Assembly (NCBI GenBank): GCA_944474755.1
Contig: OX104122.1
Location: 20,671,714 to 20,735,713 of the forward strand
Direction of reading: 5' to 3'
Length of the DNA: 64,000 nucleotides
Source of the DNA: Limnoperna fortunei
Lineage: Eukaryota; Mollusca; Bivalvia; Mytilida; Modiolidae
The translations under genes and the position numbers were made by a program. Position 1 is the stretch's first letter. Each line of letters begins with the position of its first letter. Positions 13,501 to 27,500 of this stretch are shown here, in pieces. A model generated the notes under the pieces. That model saw nothing but the letters and a program-made list of their open reading frames with translations, had not been told where the DNA came from and made no database searches.

Positions 13501-16500
13501 TCATGATCCTTGCATGATACAGACTCTTTTGTAGATTTCAAAAAACATTCACCATCCCTACCCAATACTCCATACCTTTCCAGTGGCAGTCAAAATTTCT
13601 TTCCGATTAGTCCACCCTTTTTGGTTTGATTTATTATTTGTTCACCTGTCCTTGTCCTGAATATAGCTGAAATATTGCCTGCCAGACTTTAAACAATCAA
13701 TCAGAAATAAAACTCAATAGTAAACAAATTTACTATGACAACTTACTGACAAGTATGACAAGTTACTGACTACTATGACAAGTTACTGACAACTATGACA
13801 AGTTACTGACAAGTATGACAAGTTACTGACTACTATGACAAGTTACTGACAAGTATGACAAGTTACTGACTACTATGACAAGTTACTGACAAGTATGACA
13901 AGTTACTGACTACTATGACAAGTTACTGACAAGTATGACAAGTTACTGACTACTATGACAAGTTACTGACAAGTATGACAAGTTACTGACTACTATGACA
14001 AGTTACTGACAAGTATGACAAGTTACTGACTACTATGACAAGTTACTGACAAGTATGACAAGTTACTGACTACTATGACAAGTTACTGACAAGTATGACA
14101 AGTTACTGACTACTATGACAAGTTACTGACAAGTATGACAAGTTACTGACTACTATGACAAGTTACTGACAAGTATGACAAGTTACTGACTACTATGACA
14201 AGTTACTGACAAGTATGACAAGTTACTGACTACTATGACAAGTTACTGACAAGTATGACAAGTTACTGACTACTATGACAAGTTACTGACAAGTATGACA
14301 AGTTACTGACTACTATGACAAGTTACTGACAAGTATGACAAGTTACTGACTACTATGACAAGTTACTGACAAGTATGACAAGTTACTGACTACTATGACA
14401 AGTTACTGACAAGTATGACAAGAGTTATTAAAAATAATCATGAAACTAAAATTTCCCCTCTAATTGACTGTCATAAATGACTAAATTGCTATTGCCCTAG
14501 TAAATATAGACTCAGCTCAACTATTATTAATAATACATGAACAACGTATTTGTACTTTTTGTAATCAAAATAGTATTGACGACGAATGCCACTTCTTTTT
14601 AAAATGCGATCATAATCTCATATTTAGAAATAAACTATTGTTAGATTTTAATATTGTAAATGAAACTAGTAATACCTCTGATCAAGACAATTTAATTAAA
14701 ATACTCTCTCCTGCAAATTTTCAGCAAACTCAGAGTCTTGCCTCCTTATAAAACGGTCATCAGAACTGAGGATAGGAGACTCAGACTTTATTTTGTCGTT
14801 ATTTGTTTGTTTGCTCTTTATTTTGTTTTCTGTCACGAATCATTTAAATGTGATTTATTTGACAATAAAGTTATCATTAATTCCACAGCTTAATGTATGT
14901 ACATTTATTACCAAAAAAATCTTTTCAATCAAACATTTTAATATTGCAAAAATTATTTTTAGTACCAGAAAAAACTGACTGTTTAAAACTTACAAAATAA
15001 TAACTAATTATGTTATTTAAAGTTATACCACTTAACTTGTAATTTCTTATTGTGATTTCATTAAACAATAAATTGGAAAGTAAAATATGATGTAAGTTTA
15101 AAAATTGACTTAAATCCCAAATACTTTTGATATGTTTTGCTTTATTAAAAAGGCTTATGACCATTTATGATATGATTGAAAATCCCATAGTCTCAAAGTA
15201 ATTCCTTCCTACCCCATTAAACTAAATAGAATAGTCCTTATCAGCGACCAGCCCAGAAGTAAAAGAATGCCTTTCTATCCTACTTTAAGCTGAATGGAAC
15301 AATCTTTACCATAGAACAGTTCCAGATAAAGTTGACAGCACCACCAGCCTGTTTTCCTGCCTCAGAATCCTGCATTGTTGTATCTGGTAACTTGTATGTC
15401 ATATCATCATTTGGATTCGGTGTTGGTCCCCCCATCAGGGCCACACTTACATGAGGCTGATTAGGATGTAGAAATGGATTCCAAGCACACCATCGCAGTG
15501 TTGCAATACGAGTGCTGCCTCGGTTAATACTTCCATACAACTAAAAATATAAAAATAAACAAATTCTGCTGATATACCACACTATTCAAATAAACAATCC
15601 TATGAATATTTAAATTAGGCTCCGGAATATCGTCTGTTCTCCAATTAAACCACACAGCAATTACTTGTTTTTACATCTATACCCAAGTGTAAGATATGAT
15701 GATCAATAACAAAGCTGATAAATGAAATACTGAGATGCATTCAATGGGTGACTTTCCTATATCATGGGTTAAACCGTCATGAATTTAGTTTACCTGCCGA
15801 TTCAAACGTAAAATTCCAAAATTTTAAATGGAAGCTTTTCCAAACCAGTTATTATGAGCAACAGATGGTAAATTGTATTAAGAGCATTTGTTTTTTTAGA
15901 GAACTTGTTTTTGTGTTTGGTTTTTTCATTATTTCTATGTTTTATTTAATTTGGTACATTTGTATAAATAAATAATGTAATTATAGCATTGAAAGATCAT
16001 ATAAAGTAAATAAAGTACAAAGGATATTTATTTCTTGTTCTAATGCAAAATAACATAAACAAAACAATAACAGTCATAAACATATAATTACAATATGTTA
16101 AAATTTAAATTTGAAAGTCTCCTGGCATTTAAGATTATTTGTACATGGATAGTAGCCTGAGAAAATTTCATTCAATTTGAATGGCAGAAGTTGCCAACCT
16201 TCGCTTTGAAAATTGTTACTGCCTAACTATAAACTTACCTTCCTCTCTTCATATGACACTGGTTCTTCAATATAAACTAACTTTCACTATTCCAATGATA
16301 CTGGTTCCTAAATATAAACTATCCTTTCTCTCTTCCTATGATACTGGTTCCTAAATATAAACTAACTTTCTCTCTTCCTATGATACTGGTTCCTAAATAT
16401 AAACTAACCTTTTTCTCTTCCTATGATACTGGTTCCTAAATATAAACTAACCTTTCTCTCTTCATATGATACTGGTTTCCAAATATATAAACTTGCCTTC

Positions 16501-18539
16501 CTCTCTTCATGTGATACTGGTTTCCAAATATATAAACTTACCTTCCTCTCTTCCTGTGATATTGGTTCCCCAATAACATACTCCAATGATAATACCAGAG
16601 CTATCATAGGATCCTCTAGTATTTCTGTAATTTCTAGTTTGTTCTTCAACAAAAGGACTGTTCCTTCACTGAAATATATAAAAATTTGTGAATTTTTGTG
16701 TGGTTTGTTTTAACTTTCCCTTTTTTCCTCTGTTTCGGGTTATTTTTATCCTGTTAATTTTTTCCACACTTCTTTCATTTTCCTTTTGTGTGTGTGTTTA
16801 GTTTTTTTGTTTTCTTATTAATGTGATTTGTTAAAAAATACAGTTGACCTAATTTACATAATTTTTTTCCTGCTAAATAGAGACTTATTATATTATTGGC
16901 TTTTACAAGAGACGTTACAACCGATTCAGAAAACACATAAACAAAATGAGACTGGGACTGAGAACGACTTGACAAAATCCCCAGATACAGATAAGCATCT
17001 TTATATTAAACATTGCAGTCATTTAATCTGTAGTTTTCATTTTTTTAAAGTTATAGGAAATCCATAGCATTGTTACATTATACATCAAAATAATCAAAAA
17101 TATTATTAAGCAAAAATAACAATATGTAAACATTCTGCCATTTTCCTCCATAAATCTGTACAGCAGATTATGCAATTTTTAAAATGTTTAGTTGTCTCCC
17201 CTTAATTAACAGTCACATTACATGTCTAAATAAAATATTGCCTGAAGCAATCAACTTTACGATTTCAAGAGAACAACTGTATAACAAGTGTTCTTGATAT
17301 TTCAAGAACGAATTTTGAAAATGTGTGTGTGTGTAGATCCATGTTACCTAAAGCTTTTATTTAAAGATCTGTTAGAACTTGACATATATTTCTGGCTTCG
17401 TCTCATGCTAGGACTGGCCTGTGGTTTTAGGACAGTGTTACTTTCACTCCACGGTTCCAGGTGATAAAGCTCAGGCTTGGCTAGATAGCACCAACCATTG
17501 TGAACACCAATCTGAAAATAGAAATTACTTGTGTTTTCTTTCTTAACGTATTTAGGGTCGTATTGTCCGCGGTCTTTTTCTTTTAATCAAAGTTGGAAAG
17601 GAATGGTGCGGTTTATACATAAATACAGACTCGATAGAGTGTGTTTCGTCCCGTTGAATGGTGTCAATGGCGGTCGCCATTTTGTTGTTGTGTTATATTT
17701 GGTATTTTCGTACTATTCTAACATGATTCTTTACAAACTTCCATATAAATACGTTGTAATAATATTAATATTTACTTAAATTATTTTTAGTAATGTTATA
17801 ATAATTATATAGGACGAATAAAAATTAAAACGGATACGAAAATAGCGGATGTGTAACCTGTATTGCGCACAGTGCAAATGGCGTCGTTATGTAACCTCAA
17901 ATGTTTGAAGATCGATGTTTTGATTGCAATCATTAAGGGATAAAAATAACTGTGTAATCGTTTTGTTTTCGTTGTTTTCATTGATAAATGAATGTTGACA
18001 AATTGTTTTGGTTTTGAAATGTGGGAGTATCCGTTTTAACAACGATCAAAATAGACGCTATGAGAATGCACTATTTTTTATTTAATTTATTACAATCACT
18101 AGAAATGAATAAAACTATGAACATAAATGATATTTTAAGAGAAAATAAGTTACATATAACAGTAAAAAATTGTTTAAAAGCGTGACCAAGTCTGACTTGA
18201 TGTCTTCATCTTGAGATGTTTTTTGAAATTTTTTACGTGCTGGTTGTACATGCATATATGAATTTTTCCCCAATTTTCTGGCCCAAGAAAGGGGTGTGGA
18301 CAATATGTAAATGCGGACTATACACAGCTTTTTACGGTATTTCTGTAATTATGTCTGTCAAAACTATCACCAATCTGTTTAGTGAGACACACCATAAAAT
18401 ACATCTAAACTTACTGGACCAGACATGTCTATATATATATATATATATATATATTATTATTTTTTGTTTATGCTGTATCGTCATGTTTGTCGATCCGATA
18501 CTAAATAAGTGTACTGGTTTAGCAGAATTCTTTTAGACT

Positions 18540-18598
<59 letters not shown>

Positions 18599-21500
18599 TA
18601 TACATATAGATAGTTTTATTTTTCTCTACTTTAATTGTTGATATCATGCTTACCATGTATGAAATGCAATAACAAAATTGTTTCATTTTTTTTGTAAATC
18701 AAACTAATATTTAATGCATGTTCATGTGATTGAGGTCAAATGTAAATAAATATAGAATGATGCAATTGGGACAGTTCAACTGGCCAATCAAAATGCAGAA
18801 ATTGTAAAAATGAATATATATTTTGTCCTAGATTACAGAACTGATACAACTTACCGACAGTCTTCTTTCAACGACAGAAACTTGTGTTCCTGACTGACGA
18901 TTCTCTCTGTGCCTACGATCTTCATTTAACAAGACACATAACTCTTCCTCAAACTTTTCAATGGTAGGAGGCAGATGGATATTAAGATGTTCAATCGTAC
19001 ATGGAATCTGTCGTTGTAATTTCGGTTTTTTCATCCTATCTTTTCCTATAAAAGTAAAAATGTTTTGAAAAGTGAACTAATGAAAGAGTTTTTCGAACTG
19101 GCATTTGAGTTGAATACAGAATAACCAGAATTATCAGAGATTCTGGACAGTTAAATTGTCATTCAAACACTGATAACGGACATATTGAAAGACTGTTATG
19201 TATCCCAGTACGAGTTATCACTAAAGACGATTTTTGGGTAATCACATTTCCCCCGATCTTTTTGTTTTATCGGTACATTAATTGTCCACAAGAGATTTAG
19301 AACACCAGTATAACTGACGTGTGTATATCAAAGTAAGAAGCTTAAGATACCAGTGTTGTTCAATAGAACATTAAATATTCAATAGAAGGCTATAATTATG
19401 GCTGTCTGATATTTTGAGGGAAAACTGTTGTATATGTAGATAAAGGCGTATCAGTTAAGATTGTGCTGAAAATTTTACTTGATCTTCCTTTTATAGTACT
19501 TAACAGCTGTTCAAAGTTTAAACAAAATATGTTGATGCATTTTCAACGTATAATATGAAAACCACCAACTGATGACCAAAAAAATATTTGAATTGGCCCA
19601 AGTCGAAAACTACAAATTGGATTGTGTTGAAGATTGAATTTAAACTTCATTTTATAGTACTTAACAGCTGTGCAAAGTTTTAAAAAAATCCGTTGACATG
19701 ATTTCAAGTTATCGTCTGGAAACCACTAATTACTGACCAAAAAAAATTTGAATCGGCCTAAGTTAAAAATTACAAATTGGATTGTGCTGAAAATGGAAAC
19801 TGATCTTTCATTTTTTTATTACTTACAGCTGTGCAAAGTTTAAAAAAATCTAAAGACATGTTTTCAAGTTATCCTCTGGAAATCAACGGACCGATATACA
19901 TTCATATCCATATGGAGGGTATAAAACTAGGGAGTAATCACAGGGGTATCAACAAACTAACCTGGTACATTTCCATCTTGAAGTCCCGGTATGATGTCAT
20001 TATTCCCTATGATGACATTTTCTGGTATAACGGACATCACATATAACATAGCTTTATGTGTAGCTACACTACACTGAAGTATACAGTCTGGAATTGGCTT
20101 CAGTAAATTGTTTTCTAAAAATATTAAAATATTTTTATTATTAATACTGGTAGACAAAGATTACAAAAATTCCTTATACATGTATTGGTCTGTTATTGCC
20201 TTTATTGTGTTATTTTCACAGTTTCATTTGAATTATATAGTAACATTAATCCATACATATATCTATTAAGCATGAAATAAGAAAGATAAAACGGCCCAGT
20301 ACATTTCAATATCTGGTTCTCAGACACCTCTGCTACCTTGCAGATGTAACATTTTTATTTGTTTCCTGTACGATAATTGCTGCTTTTCCAGGTATTTTTG
20401 TATGATAAACATCAAAATCTGGGGTCAAAAATCAGTTATCAAGTCTCTCCTAACCCAGATATGTATATGTATGTAAATATGAATTGGCCGGAATACACTT
20501 AACAGAAAATCTCTTGCCACCTTTTTCTGGCTATAACTTACAAAACAATTCCCTTTCTGGCTATAACTTACAAAACAATTCCCTTTCTTCTTTTGCATTT
20601 TAAAAATCAATGGTTTGAGAAATAGATCATTTTTCGAGATAGCCTAAGTTTTCCTTAAAGCACTAGTGATACTGTAAACACCAGCCATAAGTATACAGAA
20701 CATTGTAGAACATGTACTAAGCTTCAATGTTTAAACTTGAAAATATTAACACTAAGTAATTCTAGGTATACCCCTTATCGACCAATTTTGGCTCAGAAAA
20801 GGTATATAACTGACTGACCTGGAAAGGGGAGGCACGGTAGAACTCATCATACTAAAGCTGTGCACCAAATTTGAAATCAATCCCTTTAGTAGAAGCCAAG
20901 AAATCTAAAAGTCTGCACCGGACAGATGGACAGACAAGGTGATTGCAATATAGCCCCTTCTCTTACGAGTGGGGGTATAATTTAGATAATTGATTTGTGA
21001 TTCATTTATACACATCTGATCAAGTTTGATCACTGATAAAACAGCATAATATATGAATAAGCTAATTTCTACTCCACTGTGAAGGGTGACATGCATGTAG
21101 TAATAAAGAAATATAAACACTTCTTTTTACATGAAACTATAATTTTTCACTGGGATTCATGATAAATTAGTTATATACCTTCTAATGGTTCCTCCATGAA
21201 GTAGAGAGCCCTAGGTGTCCCATAGTACATCTGTACCCTACAATAATAAACAGTTATTCACACAATCCTGCTCATGTTATGTAACACTTGACAATTACAA
21301 ACTTCACAAACTGTTGTTTTAAGGGACCACATTGGAAATAGCCTGAATGGCTTTCACAAGTTATTATTAGTTCAGTGTTGAACAATAGGTTTTTTTACTT
21401 TAAGGTCAGGAATTTTAATAACTTAATATGCATATTAATTTATATTTTTTACAACTGTATAACTGGGATTTAAAAAAGAAGCAGAAAATAAGATATTAGT

Positions 21501-24500
21501 TTGTCTGAATTAAAAAATCTGTATGCGGAAAAATTAAAATCAAGGACAAAACGGTTGCAAACTACCACATTACCAGCTGGTCTAGGGTGTGACACTATGG
21601 GTGGAGGGTTTGAGATTACTGAACCAGTTAAAACCCCAAAATGTTCTCTGTGGCTGTTCCAAGCCAGAAGTTTAGGCCTATGTCCTTTTCTGTTTTATTT
21701 TATTATTTTTTTGTGATTTATTGTTCATTCTTTTCATCATAAATTGTGTTTTTTGTGGGTTGTCTCCCATTAATAACAAACTAGACTCTGGAGTGGAACT
21801 GGATCTTAAACCAATACAAACAATTTATTAAGACTGCGCAGATTTCATCAACAAAATTGTGAAATCAGACTGAGGCCATTTACACCTTGACTTGAGGGAG
21901 TTTGTGTGGTCTTACACTGACAATCTAATGCCCTTATTGGATGGCCTTGCACCTTAGTAATTTAAATTTACATGTAAAACACTTTCATAATTTTAAAGCA
22001 GTAAATTTCAACAATGAATAAATCAATGTATAAATAAGTAATATTTTATTTCATCAATGAAGTGTGACTAATGGGTCGATGATACTCCTGGGAACTAACA
22101 GTCAATCAGCTTAGGCCTCAACCGAAACGTTTTCACAGTCATCAACTAAGAGTGTTTATAGATCACAAAAAAGAAATCATGAATGATTCATTCATAATTA
22201 ATTAGTCAAGGAATTACGCCAAAGATTCTAGGTGACAGCAATAACCTCAGAAATATTGTCAAGTGTACAGAACTATTTTCAAATCACACTGAAAAATTCA
22301 TCCTGCTGTCACATCCAGTAGTATTTCCTTGTATTTTTTCTCCATACAAATGTAGGTACAGTAATCTCCCTTTTTAGATGTTCCCTCCCACTAGAGGTCA
22401 CGTCCTCATCAAATGCCACATCAGTCAACATTTGTATAGTTCTTTAACTAAAATATTTCCCACACATGAGACCATTCTTTGACAACAATGGCCATGCAGA
22501 AGTGGTGGCTTTATAAGAGAGTGATCTCTCTGTACCAGGCAAACTAGTTACTATGATATTTCTGAAATAAATGGTAAGCAATATGTCTGTTGCTAACAAT
22601 GAAGTATGGCCCCTGTTTCACAAAAAGTCTTAGGACTTACAGCGGGTAATAAATCTTGTACCAACTATATAAAATATGACTGGTTGTAAGTAGTACAGGG
22701 GACCAGGACTTAAAAAAAACCCTAGGGAGCAGACGTTACTGAAAACCTAAAATAATTCCATACTTTTGTACTGGAACATTGGTTTGTCTAGATGAGTCTG
22801 GAAGTTCTTCATCTGATTTGAATATTCTGACAATGCCCCACCCACAGGAAATGCTTTTAGCATTGTCATTTTCATCTGTTGTCATGGAGATAACCTCTAC
22901 AACAGCTATTATACCAATGCTGTTTATGGATGTGTGGAAATATACATTCTAAAAATAAGAAAAATCATGTTAGAACTGTAAGTGTTCAATAAAATTTCTG
23001 CCTTATTTCCATTAATACAAGACAGTATTTAGTTTCTAATGTGTGTGTGTGTTTGTTTGGTTTTTTGTTTGTTTGAAAAATGTTTAATGCCACTTTCAGC
23101 TATATTATAGAGTCCAGTTTTTATTAGGGGAGGAAGCCCGAGTACCCAGAGAGAACCCCCAACCTGCGGTAGGAAAACTGGCAATCCTTGTCAATAAAGA
23201 CTGGAGTCATGTGCACCCAGGCTGCAGTGAGAATCAAATCTGCAATCAGACAGATCACATGATAATTAGTAGACGAACTACCTTCAAACTCAGCCACCGA
23301 GGCCCCTCCTAACAGAAGACATGCGTTTAACATTAGCCTTACATATATGTGGTTATACACTAAAATCTGACCCGATTGCACAAACATGTAACATTTTCGC
23401 AGGTGAGTATAAATCTCTGTTTCAGCCAATCCAAACTTAACAATTTGATATTGCCATATAAGTTGAGCACAACCCAAACTTAAGTCAGGTTTGTTTTCAG
23501 AAATCCAGACATGATCTGTAGTTTTCAGTGGAGCAGATTGTTTTTGTATTGAGGCACATTCCAAAATCCTGATTTTAACAAACCTGGTTATATTTCAGTC
23601 TGGGTTTGTTTTCCCCTCCACCTTGTGCTGTATGCAGTGGTCCAATCCACTGTCGGCCCAGAAATGTTTTGTATGTGGCATCATACAAGCTGACTCTTAA
23701 CTGATACTCTGGCTGCTTGGCAACGTCAATCTGCAAATAATATAATAATGTAATAATTTAGAGGTCAAAATAATGACATTTTTAGTGGATTCAACTGCTG
23801 TATATGATTAAAAAAAAATGTTTTCCCAAAAGCTACATGTATAAGTAGTCTTACATTGGTACAATATTTGTAAATTGGTCAAGGCATATATGAACTACAT
23901 ATATACTAAAACAGTTTACAGGACTGAAAACATATACTGTAGATGTGTGTATTGCCTTACAAATTACATGTAGATGCATATGGCACCTATGCATTTTACA
24001 CCCAAGCATTATGAACATTGGTACAAATTGAATGACTGTGTTGCACATGGATTAGTTAGCAGATACAATTTTTGTGTACATGTGTAGAAAAATAATCCAA
24101 CATACATTAATACATGTATTAATACAGTATTTAAAAGCATATACATGTACATGTATGAATTGTCAAACTAGGGGGGAGGGGGTGTTATTAACAAGACTAA
24201 TTAGGTATAATCAGAAAAATAACTACATGTAATAAAAATATCCTCTTGATATTATCTATCATATAACTCTGTTAATCTGTGATACATTTAAATTGTTTTA
24301 TATTTATTCAAGGAATATACACAAATGATAAAGCAAGTCTTTAGTTATAATCTACACACAATTTCATATAGACAGATAGATATTATGATATTTCCTACCA
24401 ACACTGTTACTTGCTGGGCCTTTATTATTCAAACGATATGTATCTACACATACATGAAACATGAACATGCATGGAACCTTCAGTCTACATGAAGATGTAC

Positions 24501-27500
24501 ATGTACTTCAAATTATTACATCATTTAGTTTACATTTCACTTATTGATCTGCTAATTATGAAGACTTGGGACTTTGGTGTTTTTTCTTTGAACAAAATTC
24601 CACATTTACAGGTAGTTAATTTACTATCATCAATTTACATGTGCAGTACAAGTAAACTAATACAGTTTCAAGTTTATACTGTATGGATATTAAAATTTAG
24701 TGACCTGCACATATACATGTACAATGTACATATGTATGTATATATATGTACATGGAGTTGAAAAATGAACTTCATGTCTCTGTATAGTAGTTCTGATTTA
24801 GTATTACAATTAATCAGATAAATATGGAAGAATTGAACTTAAAAAGAATCATTGACATAAAATGACACATGACAAATTTCAGCAGCTTAAAAACAGGCAT
24901 GAATGAACACTGAATATAAATTCTAATCCCTGAGAAAATCCCTTTAATATTTATATATATTGTAAAACGTACAATATAAAGATAAACACTACTAGAATAA
25001 ATTGTGTGTTGTTTGACATTGAAATAATCATAAATAACAAAACATTTTATTCGCATTCACATAGAGGTGCATGACAATTTTTTTCTCATGAAAAATAAAA
25101 TGCCATGAAACATTAAATTTCCAATAAACAATAACCCACAAAAAAACAGACATTTACAATAATTTAAAATTAATAAAAGTTATATTAGGACTATAATTAA
25201 TTTATGAGTCATTTGACTTTTTTGTTACATTTGTCCAGCATGTATTCCTCTAAAATGCACAAAACTTATTCAAAAATCAATATGCCTGAAATAAGACATG
25301 ACATGCTGCTGTATGTTGATTTCATCAGCTTTGAAACAAACATGAATTCACATCGACAACTGTTTTCAATCTCCTGATTAAGAAAAAAAGCACCACTGGC
25401 ACTGTATTAAAAAGAGTTCAAACTGTCTGACATTTAAACAGTTATTTATTGCACATTTTAATTATTTCACATGCATTTATGTCAAGATGATCGATAATTG
25501 CTAATTTATCACCAATACAAGAAAATGCTAACACACAAAAAATTGTTGATTTCAATTCTTTTTTCAAACACGAAAAAATTGTTTCATAATGCATTTAATT
25601 AATTTAATTTTAAAAATTTATATAAGAATATAAATGAAACAGATTACAGAAGTTATACATATCATGCACACGTATTTGAAATAAATGTGTGTCTTTATAA
25701 CAGTTTTTTAGAAATGTAAATTCTATTTTCCTGGTTAGGTAATTATATAAGGATGAAGGTGTGAACTTTGCCATGATACCATCAAATAATATTTAAAACC
25801 TGCCATTTGATGGATAAAAATAAGATTTTTCAATAATATATGAATGAATCGCTATGGTAACATCACAGAAGTTGTTAGCATTGCCACAATTATATAATTA
25901 CTATGTTGATTTGGTATGTCTGATATCAAACTACCCAGGGAGTTGAAAACTTCCAATTGATCACCACACTTACTTAGTAATCTGAGGAAACGAAATCTTG
26001 AATTATTTAATGTGAATAAAATTATTTGATGCTTACCTTCCACTGATAAGGGGGAGTTAAACCAAGTAGTTGTTTTAACGAAATTACTATAGGAAAGTGC
26101 TCGTCCTGGTCATGATCTGTCAACTTCCACGGACAACGACGTGGATAAGGCAAGCTTCTATGTAACGTAAAATACTTCATTTCCTTCTTCAGAAGTTGAT
26201 TTAAAAATTGATGTGCTGATTCTTCACTTACAAATTTTAATTTTTTAATGAGTGTGAAGTCCCACACTCAAACTTAATTGTAATAAATAGCCTTTTTCTT
26301 TATGCTGGCCTCGACATGGTAATTTTTTTTTTTAGCTACATCCAAGGAATGTACACATGTATATAATTTTTTCTATCTCTTTGTTAAATTCTCACCACCA
26401 CCATGCATCTTTGTAAAAACATCCACTTTTCATAAATCTAAACACATTTATTCACAAACTTTAAAACCAACACATTCTAAAGATCATTTACTTCTTATAA
26501 GAATATTTCTGTCCAACTACACTTTATATTCAGACAGATACATGTATATAATTTAACCGGCAGCTCTATCTATGGGTCGTCATTTTGTGTTGTTATTAAA
26601 CTTTAAAAGGCACTTTCAGCTCATAAATTTTTAACCCTAACTGAATCCAATATCAATTTTCTTATCTTATACACACAATTAAATCTATGGAAGGATTCCA
26701 ATATTTTTAGTATCCACTCTTAATAATTCAGATTTTTTAATTAACAAAGTCAACCAACATTAATAGTTAATAATTACACTAAAAATCCAAAAAGAAATCA
26801 TTTTCACAAAAACATATCACTGAAATGAACATTTCATGAATATCTTTTATTGAACATTCAAATTACTTTCAGAAATGTCTTCCAATAATTGAACAAGCCA
26901 ATGAAAACAAAGATTATCTATTTCTATGTACAATTTTACCTTCTGACAGGTAATTAACCTATTAAGCCAACTGCAGTTTTAAGTAGAACTGGTTGAAAAC
27001 AGTACATGAACTAAGTATACTAGTACCTGTACTAACTTTAAAAATAACAACTTAAAGGTAGAAAAATAGACGGATTGTGAAAACAATTAAAATACTTAGC
27101 TTCAAATGTTAGTTTTAACTCTTTATGAAATAAATTTACAATTTAAAGAGTCATGTATAATAATGTCTTACATGTAGTTTTTAAAGCATATATTGACATT
27201 TTAAAGTAAATAATTAAATTTTTTTAGCTGTAAACTATAATAAACATGGCACCATTGCCTAATGTGCTTATTTTTAATATATATTCCACATGTTTTTTTT
27301 AAAATAACTTTTTATAAAAAAATTAGTTCTATTATTTAAAACGAAAATGACTCAACTAGATATCATTGGTATCCATCTCTGTGGGCCCAACTGACCTGAC
27401 CTTAAGGTAAAGGTCAAAGATCATCAACCATGGCGGTGTGCGACACATATCCTTGATATTATAATCCACATACCAAATATGAAAAGCCTACCTCAAAGAT

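Noticed and set aside
13729..14421. CRISPR-like appearance of regular short repeats
   Set aside because: No spacers; the 20-mers are contiguous and the context is a eukaryotic intron.
17531..17779. 82-codon frame in a CpG-containing patch of an NPHP4 intron
   Set aside because: It begins next to the exon 8 acceptor on the opposite strand, has no homology, and NPHP4 phases need nothing here.
23124..23564. 146-codon minus-strand frame
   Set aside because: Most of it is a full-length SINE read in antisense to its tail. Conceptual peptide only.
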